Origin: Erpetoichthys calabaricus | Taxonomy: Eukaryota > Chordata > Cladistia > Polypteriformes > Polypteridae | DNA: 64,000 nucleotides | Reading direction: 5' to 3' | Assembly: GCF_900747795.2 (NCBI RefSeq) | Contig: NC_041400.2 | Span: 46,558,200 to 46,622,199, forward strand | Shown here: piece by piece, positions 1 to 11,575 of the stretch | How positions within the stretch are numbered: position 1 is the stretch's first letter | Layout: each line of letters starts with the position of its first letter | Notes under the pieces: generated by a model | What the model was told of the DNA's origin: nothing | Database searches by the model: none | Seen by the model: the letters and a program-made list of their open reading frames with translations, nothing else | Made by a program: the position numbers and the translations under genes

Positions 1-215
1 CCTTATCTATGATGGAGCGTTCGTTTGGTAACTGCGCTGCTGCAACAAAATTCGATGTGTCTGAGAAACGGGTGCGAGATTGGTGGAAGCAAGAAGATGT
101 AAACAAAAAAAAAATTAAGTATCGTGTTTTTGAACAGGCGTATAACTCGGGGTCTGGTTTTATGATCGATTTTTAAGGTTTCAAGACCCGACTTATACAC
201 GAGTATATACAGTAA
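1..215 (+). mobile_element. pogo/Tigger-like DNA transposon fragment with HTH remnant
   Basis: An open frame from position 11 encodes a helix-turn-helix stretch containing FGNCAAATKFDVSEKRVRDW, the style of the N-terminal DNA-binding domain of pogo/Tigger transposases. The frame closes after about 50 codons. The following DNA (CGACTTATACACGAGTATATAC at about 185-208) looks like a terminal region of the same element, so the DDE part is absent and this is probably an internally deleted copy. It is cut by the window edge. Family assignment is from motif memory. Confidence 0.5.
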
Positions 216-780
216 AGTTGATTGAGAGTGGCAGTATGGAGGCACTTGAGAATTTGTAGGTGAATCAAAGTACAATCGTCCACAGTACTTTAACACTTGA
301 CCTCATTAAAAAAATGGAGTAAATGTACCGGTGATGTTTCACACTCATTATCCTCAGAGTTGGTCAGAAACAGCAATCACATTGAACCCAAGTGGAAATG
401 CAAATGTGCTTTCTATCCACATACAGCCATCAAATTGGGCTTCCACCTGTGCACCTTTAAATATAAAATGGAGTGGCAGCAGTGTGGTGTGTAAAGTCAG
501 GCTGCCATGTCCTTCATGAGAGCATCATGAGAGCATCACCTCTTTGGCCTCAAAAAACACTACTGTTCTTTATAGTAGCGTGACATGCATGTCACCTTCT
601 TTAGGTTTTTTCTTGTTGGGTCATTACAATCAGCCTGCTTCCATTGTAACTTACAAGTTAGAATCTGCAGAGAAAAACAAGATAAACTAAGTGCACACTG
701 ACAGATGTAAATGTCAATTATGTATGGATACAGTCTGTATACAAAATGCACTTTAATAGGTGCGGAGTCTTTGGAAAACT
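216..780. other. No recognisable feature
   Basis: AT-rich sequence with only short spurious frames. I see no exon-like pattern, repeat head or RNA gene here. Confidence 0.5.
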
Positions 781-867
781 AATAGCCCTTGTGGCCGTAT
801 GTTACATGTTGTGAATATTGTTGAAGTGGCCGGAAGTGGCCCTCGGGCTCTGAGTTTGACACGCCTG
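781..867 (-). mobile_element. hAT-type terminal inverted repeat remnant
   Basis: Read on the minus strand, this piece begins CAGGCGTGTCAAACTCAGAG and continues with GCCC/GGCC-rich sequence. That resembles the CAGGGGTGTCAAACTC end typical of hAT-Charlie type elements. No matching second end or transposase was found nearby, so it is a fragment at most. Confidence 0.4.
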
Positions 868-2194
868 CTGGGATAAATAAATCACACACTTGAACAGACT
901 GCGCTGGTTTATTCTTGATAGCATCATACGTCATGAATAAAGTTTTAAAAAATAACTGTGTGTCTTTAGCAGACTAGCTGTCAGACTAATCAAGCTTACT
1001 AATGTGTATGAGTCATGATGAGTAGTTTTGAAGGAAAAGTAAGTGTGAGTGGCATTTCTGAATGTGATGGGAGGGGTGGTACAGAATGCTGTGATTTTTT
1101 TCTACATTCTCTTTTGTTATTAGATGATATTTGACAGAATTTACTTAATGTTGGATCATTTTCCTGTATTTCAACACAATGCCATCCATCGATCCTAAGA
1201 TTCAATTTCAGACCTTCTGATTCAGTTCGCAATTTTAGGAAGCCAGAAACTTATCCTGGTATATTTGGGTTCAAGGCAGAAACAAATATCATTTCTTCAA
1301 AGAGGACATTCATACACTCACTCACGCTGGGCCAATTCTCATTTGCCTTTAAACCACATGTATAATCACCAGATGTCCACGTATCACCCTCTAATTTGTC
1401 AGTTCACACTAAGATCTCTCAGCATTTACTGAAATCAATTATTTTATTAACCAGAAGTCTGGCTTCAATGGATTTTGGGGTATTATGAAGGATTTCAAGT
1501 TAATAAAAGTGTAAATACATTATAGATTTTGAAAACGGATACTACAAGCATGTCTAATTAAATTGTAATGAATTTGGTCTTGGCACACGTGTGTGTCGGA
1601 GCGACACTTCAAGGATGACGGGGGTGCTACTGCTAACAGTCTGGTCTTTTCTTGTCTTCCTCAGCAGCGAGAAGATGTTTCTTGAGGACAACTTAACCCT
1701 GCTCTTTTCCAGCTACAGAGCTATAAAAACCTGACAAACCTGAATGTCAGTGTTTCTTTTGGATCCAGCTGACTTTGAGGTAGGAGCTCCAAGATCCCTA
1801 CCCGCTCATAAGACCTGTTCTTGATAGAGCCATAAAAGGTGATTTATGTTCAACTTTGAGCCTTCAAGTGTCTGTTTTGTTTATTATTTGCAACTGAAAT
1901 TATAAGGGGTGACCTGGCTGGCACCCCAACACTTCATATTGACAGCCTATGTTCCTTACACCCACCCAAAGGCTGTATTTTAAGGCATAAGGCTCTTGAA
2001 ATAAAACTAAGAGAAGCAATTACTACATTTGAACAGCATGATGGACCTAGCTCCATATTCTTGGGTTTAATGACTGAGCTGGACATTTTCTGTGTGGAGT
2101 TTGCACATTCTCTATAAAAGTGGCAATTAACGAATTTGACTTGTACTCGGACATTGAATTGAATATAACTGAAATTTGTACTACTCTTAACCAA
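868..2194. other. No recognisable gene or repeat
   Basis: About 1.3 kb of AT-rich, apparently unique DNA. Frames are short and without domain-like content. Confidence 0.5.
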
Positions 2195-2500
2195 TGATTA
2201 GTACTGTGGCCTTATATCCCCAAAGTCCTGGGTTCAAACCTCAGCCCGGACGATGACAATGTCAATTTTGAGCTAACATACTTTCTCATTACCTTCAGTG
2301 TGTTTCTTGCTTTCTTCAAAAAGATGTACATGTTAGGTTAATTGCAGACTCGTAATTGGTTTAGCATTGGTGAATGTCGCTCTGTGTATTAGTGTGGTCC
2401 TCAATAGATGGACACCCACTCTGGAACTAATTTCAGCTGAGAAGGACATCCAGTTCCCACAACTCTGACCTGAATAAACAGGTTAGAAGATCAGTGAATA
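2195..2500 (+). mobile_element. Decayed tRNA-derived SINE
   Basis: A B-box-like GGGTTCAAACC (about 2229-2241) is followed by sequence that tracks the body of the SINEs seen elsewhere in the window: the cue around 'ttaggttaattgcagactcgtaattgg', then 'gaatgtcgctctgtgtattagtgtgg', then a terminal 'gaataaacaggttagaagatcagtgaat'. Many substitutions indicate an old copy. Confidence 0.5.
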
Positions 2501-3709
2501 ATTACAAGTGTTAATACTTCCTCTCTGTTTTCACTGGTGCCCTCAAGTATAAGTATTTGTTGTCAGTGTGACGATGGAACGTGTAGGAACAGATACCTCT
2601 GCCTCGAGGCAGCTCACTGATATGTGCAAAGGAATGCCAAAGATGGATTCAAAATGCTTTGAGCTTTTTATCTGTGCTAATCTAAGCTAGAACACATTAA
2701 ATGTCTGAATTTTCATACGTATTTGTTGCATTTTTTATCTTCTTTAGTCAGGCGTACATTTATTTTATGTTTAACTCTACATTCATGCTTGAATAATTTA
2801 CATTCTGGGAATGATCAGCTTGTTTATAGTCAAAATTTGACTGACTCTATTGGTTTGTAAATTTTCATTTGCCACAGAAAAATATTTTTGAAGCCGTGCT
2901 TTCCTTTAACCAAAACAGTGCTATATCTGTTCTCAGTATCAGCACATGTGAGTGAGTCATTCTTTTAATATCATTTCTTTTTCAGGACTCCTGGCATGAT
3001 GTTAAGTCAATATTTAATTTTGCTTTGTTGTGTTAACTTGTGCAGGCTGTTTTGTTAATAACATTAATAAAAGAGTATTATCAGGAATATTTATACAAAA
3101 TAAAAAAAAACCGAAATATTAAAAATCAATGCATCCATTTTAATATACTGTATGTTAGGATGCATCTATATTTGATAATAATAATTGTGCTGTATTTTTT
3201 TAATTCAGGAAAAACACTTCTTTATTCTCTTAAATCTTATTACAGCTTGTCTTCTTCAATTAAAAAAGGAAACAGAAAAGTTGTTCCATGTCAAAAGATC
3301 TTTTTTGGTTCTGCCTCGCAGGGTGCAGTATGAACACAGAAGCCATTTACCTCATGTACTGTAATAGTAGACCTCTTTAAAACATATGGCTTATGAGGGC
3401 AAAAAAGACTCACTGCAGCCTGTGTTATATGAGAGGCAGCAAAAATGAGAAAGATCTCCATTGACGATACATATGTGAGAAAGCATCAAGTGCTGTAAGA
3501 CTTTGAGGATAGTTGTGGGGTGGCACCACTTGAAGTTGTTGTTGATTTTGACAGTGGGGTACAGCAGAAGTAAATGTACAAACCTTAACTTAATGAATCC
3601 TTGCCTCAGTCTTGGACAAATTGCCACACTGTATTAAGGAAAAGCATCAATAGGTTTGTTGTTTCAAAGAAAAGCATATATAAGTTTATACCTCATGCAC
3701 TTAAGAACA
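2501..3709. other. No recognisable gene or repeat
   Basis: AT-rich DNA with poly-A/poly-T runs around 3100-3210. The longest frames lack any known motif. Confidence 0.45.
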
Positions 3710-4185
3710 GGCAATCCATCTGAAGCTAGGCATGTTCAGGTTGGGGAGACCACCTAAGAAAAGGTGGGGTTGCTGCTGGAAGAGGTGTTGGAGAGGCCAA
3801 CAGGGAGCACTTATGCTGTGGTATGTGTATGGATCCCAGTGCCCCAGTGCAGTGACACTGTGCTGTTAAAATGGCACCGTCCTTTGGATATGATGTAAAA
3901 TTGAGGTGCTGACTCTCTGTGGTCATTAAAGGTTCCTGGGAAACCTTCATAAACAGCAGGGTGTATCCCAATGTCCAGTTTAAATTGCCCTCCATTGCCT
4001 CATACTTCTATCCTTCTAATCATCCCTTTCTCCCCCCCTTAACCATCTAAGGTATGGCAAACGTACTGGTGCAATAATGGCTGCCATCACATCATCCAGG
4101 TGGATGCTTCACATTGGTGGTGGTTGAAGTGGCTTCCCACTTTCCATGTAAAGCGCTTTGAGTAGTGAGAAAAGATAATATAAAG
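3710..4185 (+). repeat. Dispersed SINE-like repeat ending in 'tgtaaagcgctttgagt'
   Basis: The right part contains 'gcatcatccaggtggatgc', 'cattggtggtggttga' and 'tgtaaagcgctttgagtag', a tail that I recall as widely dispersed in fish genomes. A second, inverted piece of the same tail lies at 39188-39240 in this window. The class (SINE or short non-autonomous element) cannot be settled by eye. Confidence 0.45.
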
Positions 4186-4337
4186 AATAGTTATTTTTAA
4201 CTACTGTTTGTCCATGCATTTTATTTAAAGATTACTCAAAAGGGGTCAAATTAATGTTACAGTTAGCTGAAAGTATAATTGTGTGGAATGTGGCAGAAAG
4301 ACATGTCTAAAGACATTCACACAGATGTAGGAAACAT

Positions 4338-4521
4338 GGAAATTAAATGAGCCAGCATGTTTTTGGACTGTGGGAGGAAACCAGAGTGCCCGAAGGAAAT
4401 CCACCCACACACGGGGAGAACATGCAAACTCCACACAGGGAGGACCCGGGAAGCGAACCCAGGTCCCCAGGTCTCCCAACTGCGAGGCAGCAGCGCTACC
4501 CACTGCGCCACCGTGCCGCCC
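4338..4521 (-). mobile_element. tRNA-derived SINE, 3'-truncated head portion
   Basis: On the minus strand this is the standard SINE head: GGCGGCACGGTGGCGCAGTG, GCTGCTGCCTCGCAGTTGGG, a B box, then GGAGTTTGCATGTTCTCCCC. The tail half is missing. The 5' head abuts the (ATATT)n array at 4522. Confidence 0.85.
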
Positions 4522-4600
4522 ATATTATATTATATTATATTATATTATATTATATTATATTATATTATATTATATTATATTATATTATATTATATTATAT
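4522..4600. repeat. (ATATT)n microsatellite, left arm
   Basis: A near-perfect pentanucleotide array. It matches the array at 5032-5121, and the two are separated by a solo-LTR-like insert, so they were probably one array. Confidence 0.95.
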
Positions 4601-5031
4601 TGTAGGGACCTCAAAGTGTCAGGTTCAAAAAAGTAGGGGTCACAGAACAGTACACAGGAACTGTCAAAAAAAAATACACGTTTGTAAAAGCAAAACCAAC
4701 TACATTGTACTTGAACTATTTACAATAGTCATAAATTTTCTCATTGTTATGGCCCTGAGAGACGCTGTTAATTAACCAAAAAAACAAACAAACAAAACGG
4801 CTGATTCCACATGCGTAACCCACCTTACGCCCCCTCAGCTCTCTCTCAAACCATCCAGAAAATCCCTGCCTCTGTGCCCCACCCCTCCATTCAGGGTGCC
4901 GTCCCTTTTTCTCCCTTTTCCGTCAATCATGCAAACCCCCGATGTCAGTCCTCCACGACGTTCTCCGCCTTCCCCCACTCGACCCAACAGTCACCTCCCC
5001 CCCTGGGCTTCAATCTGGCTGGGACGCTACA
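4601..5031. mobile_element. Solo-LTR-like insert inside (ATATT)n
   Basis: The 431-bp block starts TGTAGGGACC and ends GGGACGCTACA, the TG...CA form of an LTR. It is flanked on both sides by (ATATT)n, so a short target duplication is compatible but not informative. No internal coding region is present. It is treated as a fossil LTR of unknown family; a non-LTR explanation remains possible. Confidence 0.4.
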
Positions 5032-5121
5032 ATATTATATTATATTATATTATATTATATTATATTATATTATATTATATTATATTATATTATATTATAT
5101 TATATTATATTATATTATATT
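5032..5121. repeat. (ATATT)n microsatellite, right arm
   Basis: Continuation of the pentanucleotide array that begins at 4522, interrupted by the LTR-like insert. Confidence 0.95.
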
Positions 5122-5504
5122 GTCTGTGCCATTGTCCCACTGCTTATAAATGTGAAGTCAGATTGTCAGGCTATTCAAGAATTCAGGGCAATAAGTATTC
5201 TCTCTGTCATATGATTTATTTTATATCAATATTAAAAAAAGTGTAAAACTCTTATCTGTATAGTTGTAACAGTGGTGTAACTATGCCTGTAACTTTCACA
5301 TAAACAAGCAGAAAGGCTAAAATTTGCCAAATTAAAGCAGTTTATAAGAAAAATATATCAAGAAACTGAAAATAAATGATTAAACGCTGGTAAATTCATT
5401 AAATCTGCCAAAGCAGTGTTTATACGCCCATAACATTTTTTATAAGCATAAGTTTATCTTCAGTGTTTATATGAATAAAACACACTTACAGACACAATCA
5501 GTTG

Positions 5505-5526
5505 ATTGCGTAATCTCCAAAATTCC
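5505..5526 (+). promoter_or_regulatory. C/EBP site with adjacent kappaB-like site, gene 1
   Basis: ATTGCGTAAT (5505-5514) fits the C/EBP consensus RTTGCGYAAY exactly. CCAAAATTCC (5517-5526) follows 2 bp later and on the other strand resembles half of the TGGAATTTCC kappaB site of mammalian CXCL8. The pair is kept at the same spacing in all three copies. A C/EBP-NF-kappaB pair just upstream of TATA is known for mammalian CXCL8; function here is inferred. Confidence 0.6.
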
Positions 5527-5566
5527 ACCAGCCCTTTGACTGACATGTTGCTTCCTCCTTGAGGGC

Positions 5567-5573
5567 TATAAAA
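5567..5573 (+). promoter_or_regulatory. TATA box, gene 1
   Basis: TATAAAA lies in 'gagggctataaaagcacagg', 112 bp upstream of the start codon. The same block is present in genes 2 and 3. Transcription should begin near 5597, in the conserved 'gaagtgagagtcagaag' region. Confidence 0.75.
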
Positions 5574-5684
5574 GCACAGGCTCAGAAGTGAGAGTCAGAA
5601 GCCAAACAGAGCAACTCCTGCTAAAGGAAGACACTCACTTAAAACGTACCGTGAAGGAGAACAAGAAGCACTTAACTTAGAAAG

Positions 5685-6575
5685 ATGAACTGCAGAATCC
5701 CAGTCACCGTGGCTGTCTTTCTCCTGGCTCTGACTGTTTTCTCCGAAGGTGAGTTTTCATGAGCATTACAAACACTCTTTATTATTTAAGAGTTGCAGAA
5801 TGCATAGTAATGATGAATGTCTGCTTTAAGTTGTATGTTATTAAATCTTCTTTCTCTTGTGTGCATGCAGGCTTTGAACTGCGCTGCCAATGCATTAAAA
5901 AGGAGTCCCGTTTCATTCATCCCAAGCGGCTTCTTAACGTTGAGCTGTTTCCCAGTGGGCCACACTGCAAAGATGCAGAAGTCATGTGAGTATCAATCTC
6001 ATTCAGATTCAGCCTGTTTTTATATAATTAAAACAATGTGGACAAATCCTGGGTGACAACCTAAATCAATATCTGTTAGAGAGCTTAATGGTGAATAGTA
6101 TGCAGCATGTGTCCAAGACATTTGTCCTCCTAATGTTGTCAGACTTTTTCTAAAGTGCAAAACAGATTTGTTTATTAGGATGTCTTTGTGTTTATTTCAG
6201 TGCAACTTTGAAAACTGGTGAGAAAATCTGCTTGGAGCCAACTGCCCCCTGGGTAAAGATCATCATCAAGAAGATCTTGGAAAGGTAATTATTGCTTTTA
6301 GGATAATAAATTCTTTCATTCAGAGGATAGTGCTAAATAGTTTAACAGAACACAAAGACATACCGTATGTTAGTGGCCTTATAATATATGACGTGAATAG
6401 GAAACAGCATAGTCCTAAATAATTATTAACACCTAAATAAGAACATGTCTGCTTTTGTAGGGAAGCACAACATCAAAAGTGGCGTGGCATGGCAGAACTC
6501 AAAAAAATAATTATGCTTTCGTTCTTTGTTTATTTCAGCTCTCAGCCTGCTGGAACCACGACAAGTGACAACTAA
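5685..6575 (+). CDS. cxcl8: ELR-positive CXC chemokine, CXCL8-like, gene 1
   Basis: Four coding exons: 5685-5748, 5871-5985, 6201-6284 and 6539-6575, all with GT-AG introns, giving 99 residues. Residues 1 to about 21 form a signal peptide (hydrophobic VAVFLLALTVF). ELR at 24-26 immediately precedes the CQC motif (27-29); the partner cysteines are C54 and C70. The GPHC (51-54), ATLKTGEKICL and PTAPWVK blocks and a C-terminal helix (KIIIKKILES) follow. This is the complete secreted chemokine fold at the normal family length. ELR-positive CXC chemokines act on CXCR1/2 to recruit neutrophils; that role is inferred from the family. VELFP...HCKD and APWVK favour CXCL8 over other ELR chemokines, but CXCL1-type naming cannot be excluded. 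The C-terminal tail, QPAGTTTSDN, differs from both paralogues. The start is the first ATG in the conserved 5' UTR and opens the signal peptide. Confidence 0.93.
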
Positions 6576-6617
6576 TAAGAAGATGACCCTAATGGTCTGC
6601 AGATGGCAGTAATCTGT

Positions 6618-6670
6618 ATATATGTATTTATTGATAACTTATTGATAATTGCTGTGCACTTATTTGTGAG
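6618..6670 (+). promoter_or_regulatory. AU-rich element in 3' UTR, gene 1
   Basis: The stretch 'tatgtatttattgataactt' and the following 'cacttatttgtgag' carry ATTTA-type motifs close behind the stop codon. The same region in genes 2 and 3 also carries several ATTTA copies. AU-rich elements mark short-lived cytokine mRNAs; destabilisation here is inferred. Confidence 0.6.
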
Positions 6671-7234
6671 CTGGAGTTGTGACACATTGACACACAGCTG
6701 GCCTGTGCGGCTCCATTATGAAGAATTTTCTAAAGTCGATTATGTTCTAATGAATGCAAACTGAAATCAAAGTGATTGTGAAAAATAAAATGAGCACTGT
6801 TGGGGATAACGTAAGTGAAATGATAACATGGCGAAATACTGTGTGTTTATTGTATTCTGTATGATCAGAAGTTTATTTTTTAAGTGGCTCGTTACAAAAA
6901 CATTTTGAAAGCTTGTTATATTTATAATAAAACACTTAAATTCTATTTAATACTTTTTTCTCAAACTGAAAACTGACTAAAAAGTCAAAAATGTAGCACA
7001 TTATTGTGCAAGCACAATGTATTGGTTTTATCAATACGCGAAAATGTGCCTAAATGCCAAATTTATTTTTTACCGTCTTAGACAAGTGAACACTTTTAAA
7101 TTAATTGTTTTATTTATAAATTCAATTTTGTTCTTTGTAAAATGCATTTGTATTGACTTCTATTATTATTGTAAAGCATACTGAGCTGCTTCCATGTATG
7201 AAAATGTAGTACATAAATAAATGTTGTTCTTTTT

Positions 7235-7240
7235 AATAAA
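7235..7240 (+). promoter_or_regulatory. Distal polyadenylation signal, gene 1
   Basis: AATAAA here aligns with AATAAA in gene 2 (16721-16726, minus) and gene 3 (31150-31155, minus), each followed by conserved 'ttgtgtttaat'. An AATAAA at 6784-6789 also exists but is not preserved in the other two copies. The distal site gives a 3' UTR of about 0.68 kb. Confidence 0.6.
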
Positions 7241-7581
7241 AAAATTAATAAGCCTACAAATCATTTGTTGTGTTTAATCTCACCCAGAAACAAAAATGGG
7301 GTTCTCCTTTGCCTGCAGACATCATTTACAGGTAAAGGAAGGTAAATTCCTTTCTGAAATGGAGGTAATGTGTTTAAGCCCTTGCTGAAAACGTTGGTTT
7401 TTATAGCTGCAAGTCTTTAATTAAAGAGATTAGGCAAATGAGAAAAAATAAGAGAGGAGTGTTGTATTTCTGAGCAGCGACTTGCAAAACAGTGTCAACT
7501 ACAAAAGCGTGTGTTTCATGGCTACAAGGTTTACTGTCCACCCGCTGAATGTTATACTAAAATATTTGGCATTTAATAATT

Positions 7582-7735
7582 GGGTGGCATGGTGGTGCAG
7601 TGCTTAGCATTGCTGCTGTCTCAGAGCAATTTGCCTGTCAGACAAAGTCTGGAGTGGAGGATGTGATTATCTTTCTACTTCACATGGCTAATTCTCACGT
7701 GGACAAAGCTGGGCAGAATTGGGAGGTTTCTTTTT
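7582..7735 (+). mobile_element. Old SINE relic at the duplicon edge (copy 1)
   Basis: 'gggtggcatggtggtgcagtgc' and 'gctgctgtctcagagc' are a SINE head. The DNA just before it matches the DNA beside the old SINE relics of gene 2 (about 16370) and gene 3 (about 30795), so the insertion predates the duplications. The body is strongly decayed. Confidence 0.6.
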
Positions 7736-8700
7736 TTGATTTCTCCAGTCCCTTCAGTACCATCCATCTATCCCTGTTCTAGGGAACACTCAGACACATG
7801 CAGATGGATGAGTCTCGGGTGTCCTGGATAATGGACCCTGAGTCGGGCAGACTGCAGTTGGTGAGACTCAAGGACTGTGTTTCTGATACGGATATGAGCA
7901 ACACTGGAGCACCAACAACAGTCCTGTCTCCTTTTCTCTTTACTTTGTACAGCTCTCATTCTAAATATAACAGCAGATCATGTCACTTTGAGAAATTCTC
8001 AGATAATTCTGCACTGGTAAGGGGGATGAGACAGAGGAGAGGAGTCAGGTGGAGACTTTTTTTTTTTCTTGGTGCAAAGAGAATTGTCTGCATCTTAACA
8101 TCAGCAAAACCAAGGAACTGGTTAGTGAGTTTCACCACACCAAGAGCCTCTATGTCCGGTCACTATTCAGGGAGTGGATGCAGAGGTGGTGTCCTTCCTA
8201 CAAGTACTTGGGGGTCCATATTAATGAACACAGAAGAATAAGAAAGGGCAGAGCAGGCTTTTATTTTCTTTAGGAGACTACGTTCCTTTAATGTAGCAAG
8301 TGACATCCTTCACATCTTCTCCAACTCTGTGATGGCCAGTGTGATTTTCTATGCTGTGCTGTGCTGGTTTGGTAACATCACTTCAAGAGAGGCCCACCGA
8401 ATCAACAAGCAAATTACAAGGCCAAGCTCAGTTATAGGATGCACTCTGGATCCTCTGGATATCATAGAAAAGGAGTGAATTAAAAATAAAAACTGAGTGC
8501 CATTAGGAATAATGCTAACCTTAACACTGAGGACTTTCAGCCAATGAAATATTCAGCAGGAGTGTGTCAAGAAACACAACTGGGGCTCCTTTATATTAAC
8601 AGCAATACGTCTGCATCATGACTTACTGGGACTGTGACAGCCAAGTCAGAAGTCTGTTTTCGTTTTAATTTCCTTAATTCTTTGTTATTGTGGTGTGTGT
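7736..8700 (+). mobile_element. L2/CR1-type LINE fragment (reverse transcriptase 3' part)
   Basis: Reading across frames gives RT-domain and post-RT phrases: VSWIMD with QLVRLKDCVSDT, NTGAPTTVLSPFLFTLY, KFSDNSALV (in place of FADD), NCLHLNISKTKELV, YLGVHIN and LRSFNVASDILHIFSNSVMA. This order matches the CR1/L2 group. Several frameshifts separate the pieces, and the 5' two thirds are absent. The 3' non-coding end runs directly into the (TATC)n array at 8701, which I take as the element's own tail. Confidence 0.7.
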
Positions 8701-9390
<690 letters not shown>

Positions 9391-9539
9391 GAAGAGCTTC
9401 TATTAAAAGCCAAACTTCCTCCTGGGAACAAACACAGTTCTATCTATCTGTTACATTTAGAGTTGTAGAGCAGATCTGCTCATTTTGCCCATTCTCACTG
9501 CTTCTGCTCAGGGTTTCCAACCACATCCCAAATGACTGG

Positions 9540-9815
9540 GTCAACGAGTGTCCCCGTGTAAGTGTGCTCTGTGAAGGGGTGGTGACCAAGCCCTGGTTAG
9601 CTCCTGCTTGGCCCTCCATTTCAGAAAGTCATGTTTGTTAGGTAGTTGCAGTTTGTACGTTCTCCCTGCCTCTATATGAAGTTTCCATGCTAGTATTTTT
9701 TACCATTACATGAAGTTTCTTGCCTTATGCATGATGCTTCAGAAATAGACTCTGGCTCGTTGCTGCCCAGAACTGAAGAAAAACAGACTGCTGAAAATTA
9801 AGATGATTTTCCCCC
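9540..9815 (+). mobile_element. Decayed SINE
   Basis: Fragments such as 'gtaagtgtgctctgtgaaggggtgg', 'gtttgtacgttctccctgcctc' and 'tgcttcagaaatagactctggctc' recall SINE body and 3' sequence, but the head boxes are lost. Boundaries are approximate. Confidence 0.4.
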
Positions 9816-11254
9816 AAATTATAAAATCATGTTTATAGGCTAATTATAAAAGTCCCTCCAGACTATAAGACTTTCAGTTGTCAAGTAAAAGCTAAATATT
9901 GGGTCTTGACAAAGCAGCCTATTATCCTATTCTAAACACGACTTCCTGTGTGGTTCTCACTAAAACAGTGACCATGTCATAAGAGTCTGGACTTTCTTTG
10001 CCATGCTGGAAGTAACCTCAGAGGTCTTCCAATGTGTTCTCTTCCATTTTAGGTCAAAGGAGGGAAAGTCAGTTAACAACTGTGGCACACCCCAATCCTT
10101 CCATGTGTTACATACAGTACCTGAACAGAGCCCTTGAAGCACTCCCTAATCACACAAGGCTGACATTATGTGTCAAGAGAATATTGGAAAGAACCGTAAG
10201 CAACACTAAAGAAAAATGTATTCTAATCAAAAAATATAAATGTGGACAATTATAAAAAATAAATAAATAAACAAATAGATAAATAAATAAATAACACGGA
10301 ACAGAAGAGAAAGGTATACTAGAATGTAGGTTTTGAATGAATGGTGGCAACAGGACAGGATTTCAAATATCAGCAATGATCTCTGTGTTGAATTTACATG
10401 TTCTTCATGCGTGTACAGTATGTGCATCCCAAATACACACATGTGTTAACAGGTAACTTTAAGTTATGCCCAGTGACAGACTAGCATCCCAAGAAATGCT
10501 CAGGATATGCTCGATGACCTAAATGGAACAGGCAAGTTGAAGAAGTGGATGACTGGACAGAAATACATAAAAGGGTGCTGGTTAATGAATTTCAGGTACT
10601 TTTATCTTTGAAGACAGACAGACATAAAAATTGTGATATATTTAATAAAAATAACCAAGATATTTTGGCTGTTTTAAATCATTTTCAAATGGTGCCCTTA
10701 ATCTGAAGAGAAACAAAAGTGAGCATGGCTTTAAAGATTCACGCCCGATTAGTGATTTCATACCTTGTAACGTAGTGATGCTGGGAAAGCTTTATTAATA
10801 TCCCTTATTATTACTTGAACAGTAATGTAAAGCGATAAATGTCAACTGAATCAGTACATTATCATTATTTTAAAAATTAACTTTTGCTTATTCACCACAA
10901 GCAAAATGAAAGCTGCTTTTGTAAACTAAAAAATAAATCTCTCCGCAAAAACATAAAACACAAATGTAATGAATAGGGTATGCCATGGTGGAATGATCAA
11001 GGCTGATTGACAAAAGGCGTTGTCCTTCTTATGTAACCAAATCATTCTTTAGGGAATTAATAATACAAACGAAAATAATTCCGCCTTCAACAAACTGGGA
11101 AATTCACTGTTTAATTTCCGTGAAACAATAATTTACTTATGATTGCTCTGTTAATCTACATTCAGATAGTTTTATGACATAAAACAAACTCCAGATACTG
11201 GAAGTGAAACAAAGTATCACAGAAAATATGCCAACAAATAAACATACATAACAT
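9816..11254. other. Mostly unassigned; short (AAAT)n at about 10252-10294
   Basis: No exon or element structure is recognised. The AAAT-rich stretch 'aaataaataaataaacaaatagataaataaataaataa' is the only clear simple repeat. Confidence 0.45.
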
Positions 11255-11255
11255 C

Positions 11256-11575
11256 ACATAGGGTGGCACGGTGGGGCAGTGGGTAGCGCTGCTGCCTCGC
11301 AGTTAGGAGACCTGGGTTCACTTCTTGGGTCTGCCCTGCGTGGAGTTTGCATGTTCTCCCCGTGTCTGCATGGGTTTCCTCTGGGCGCTCCGGTTTCCTC
11401 CCACAATCCCAAGACATGCAGGTTAGGAGCACTGGCGTTTCTAAATTGTCCCTAGTTGTGTGCTTGGTGTGTGGATGTGTGTGTGTGCCCTGCGGTGGGC
11501 TGGGATTGGCTCCAGCAGACCCCTGTGACTCTGTAGTTAGGATATAGCAGGTTGGATAATGGATGAATGGATGGA
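11256..11575 (+). mobile_element. tRNA-derived SINE, nearly complete
   Basis: Head 'ggtggcacggtggggcagtg' with an A-box-like block, B box 'ggttcacttc', body with 'gtttcctcccacaatcccaa' and 'gacatgcaggttagg', and tail 'ggataatggatgaatggatgg'. It has moderate divergence and lacks the 'gcaccctgcccagg' segment seen in fuller copies. Confidence 0.88.

Larger units (their letters stand above)
5130..7600 (+). repeat. Chemokine duplicon, copy 1 (inverted relative to copies 2 and 3)
   Basis: Sequence on both sides of gene 1 is recognisably homologous to the flanks of genes 2 and 3 on the other strand. Upstream, 'gtcagattgtcagg...agtattctctctgt' at about 5157-5207 matches the reverse complement of about 18610-18680. 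Downstream, 'ttgttgtgtttaatctcac' (about 7264), 'agagaggagtgttg' (about 7451) and 'ccacccgctgaatgttatactaaaatatttgg' (about 7538) match gene 2 and gene 3 downstream DNA in the same order, up to an old SINE head at 7582. Confidence 0.8.

Noticed and set aside
4347-5246. Frames of 82-142 codons with ILYYI repeats
   Set aside because: They come from (ATATT)n joined to SINE and LTR-like DNA.
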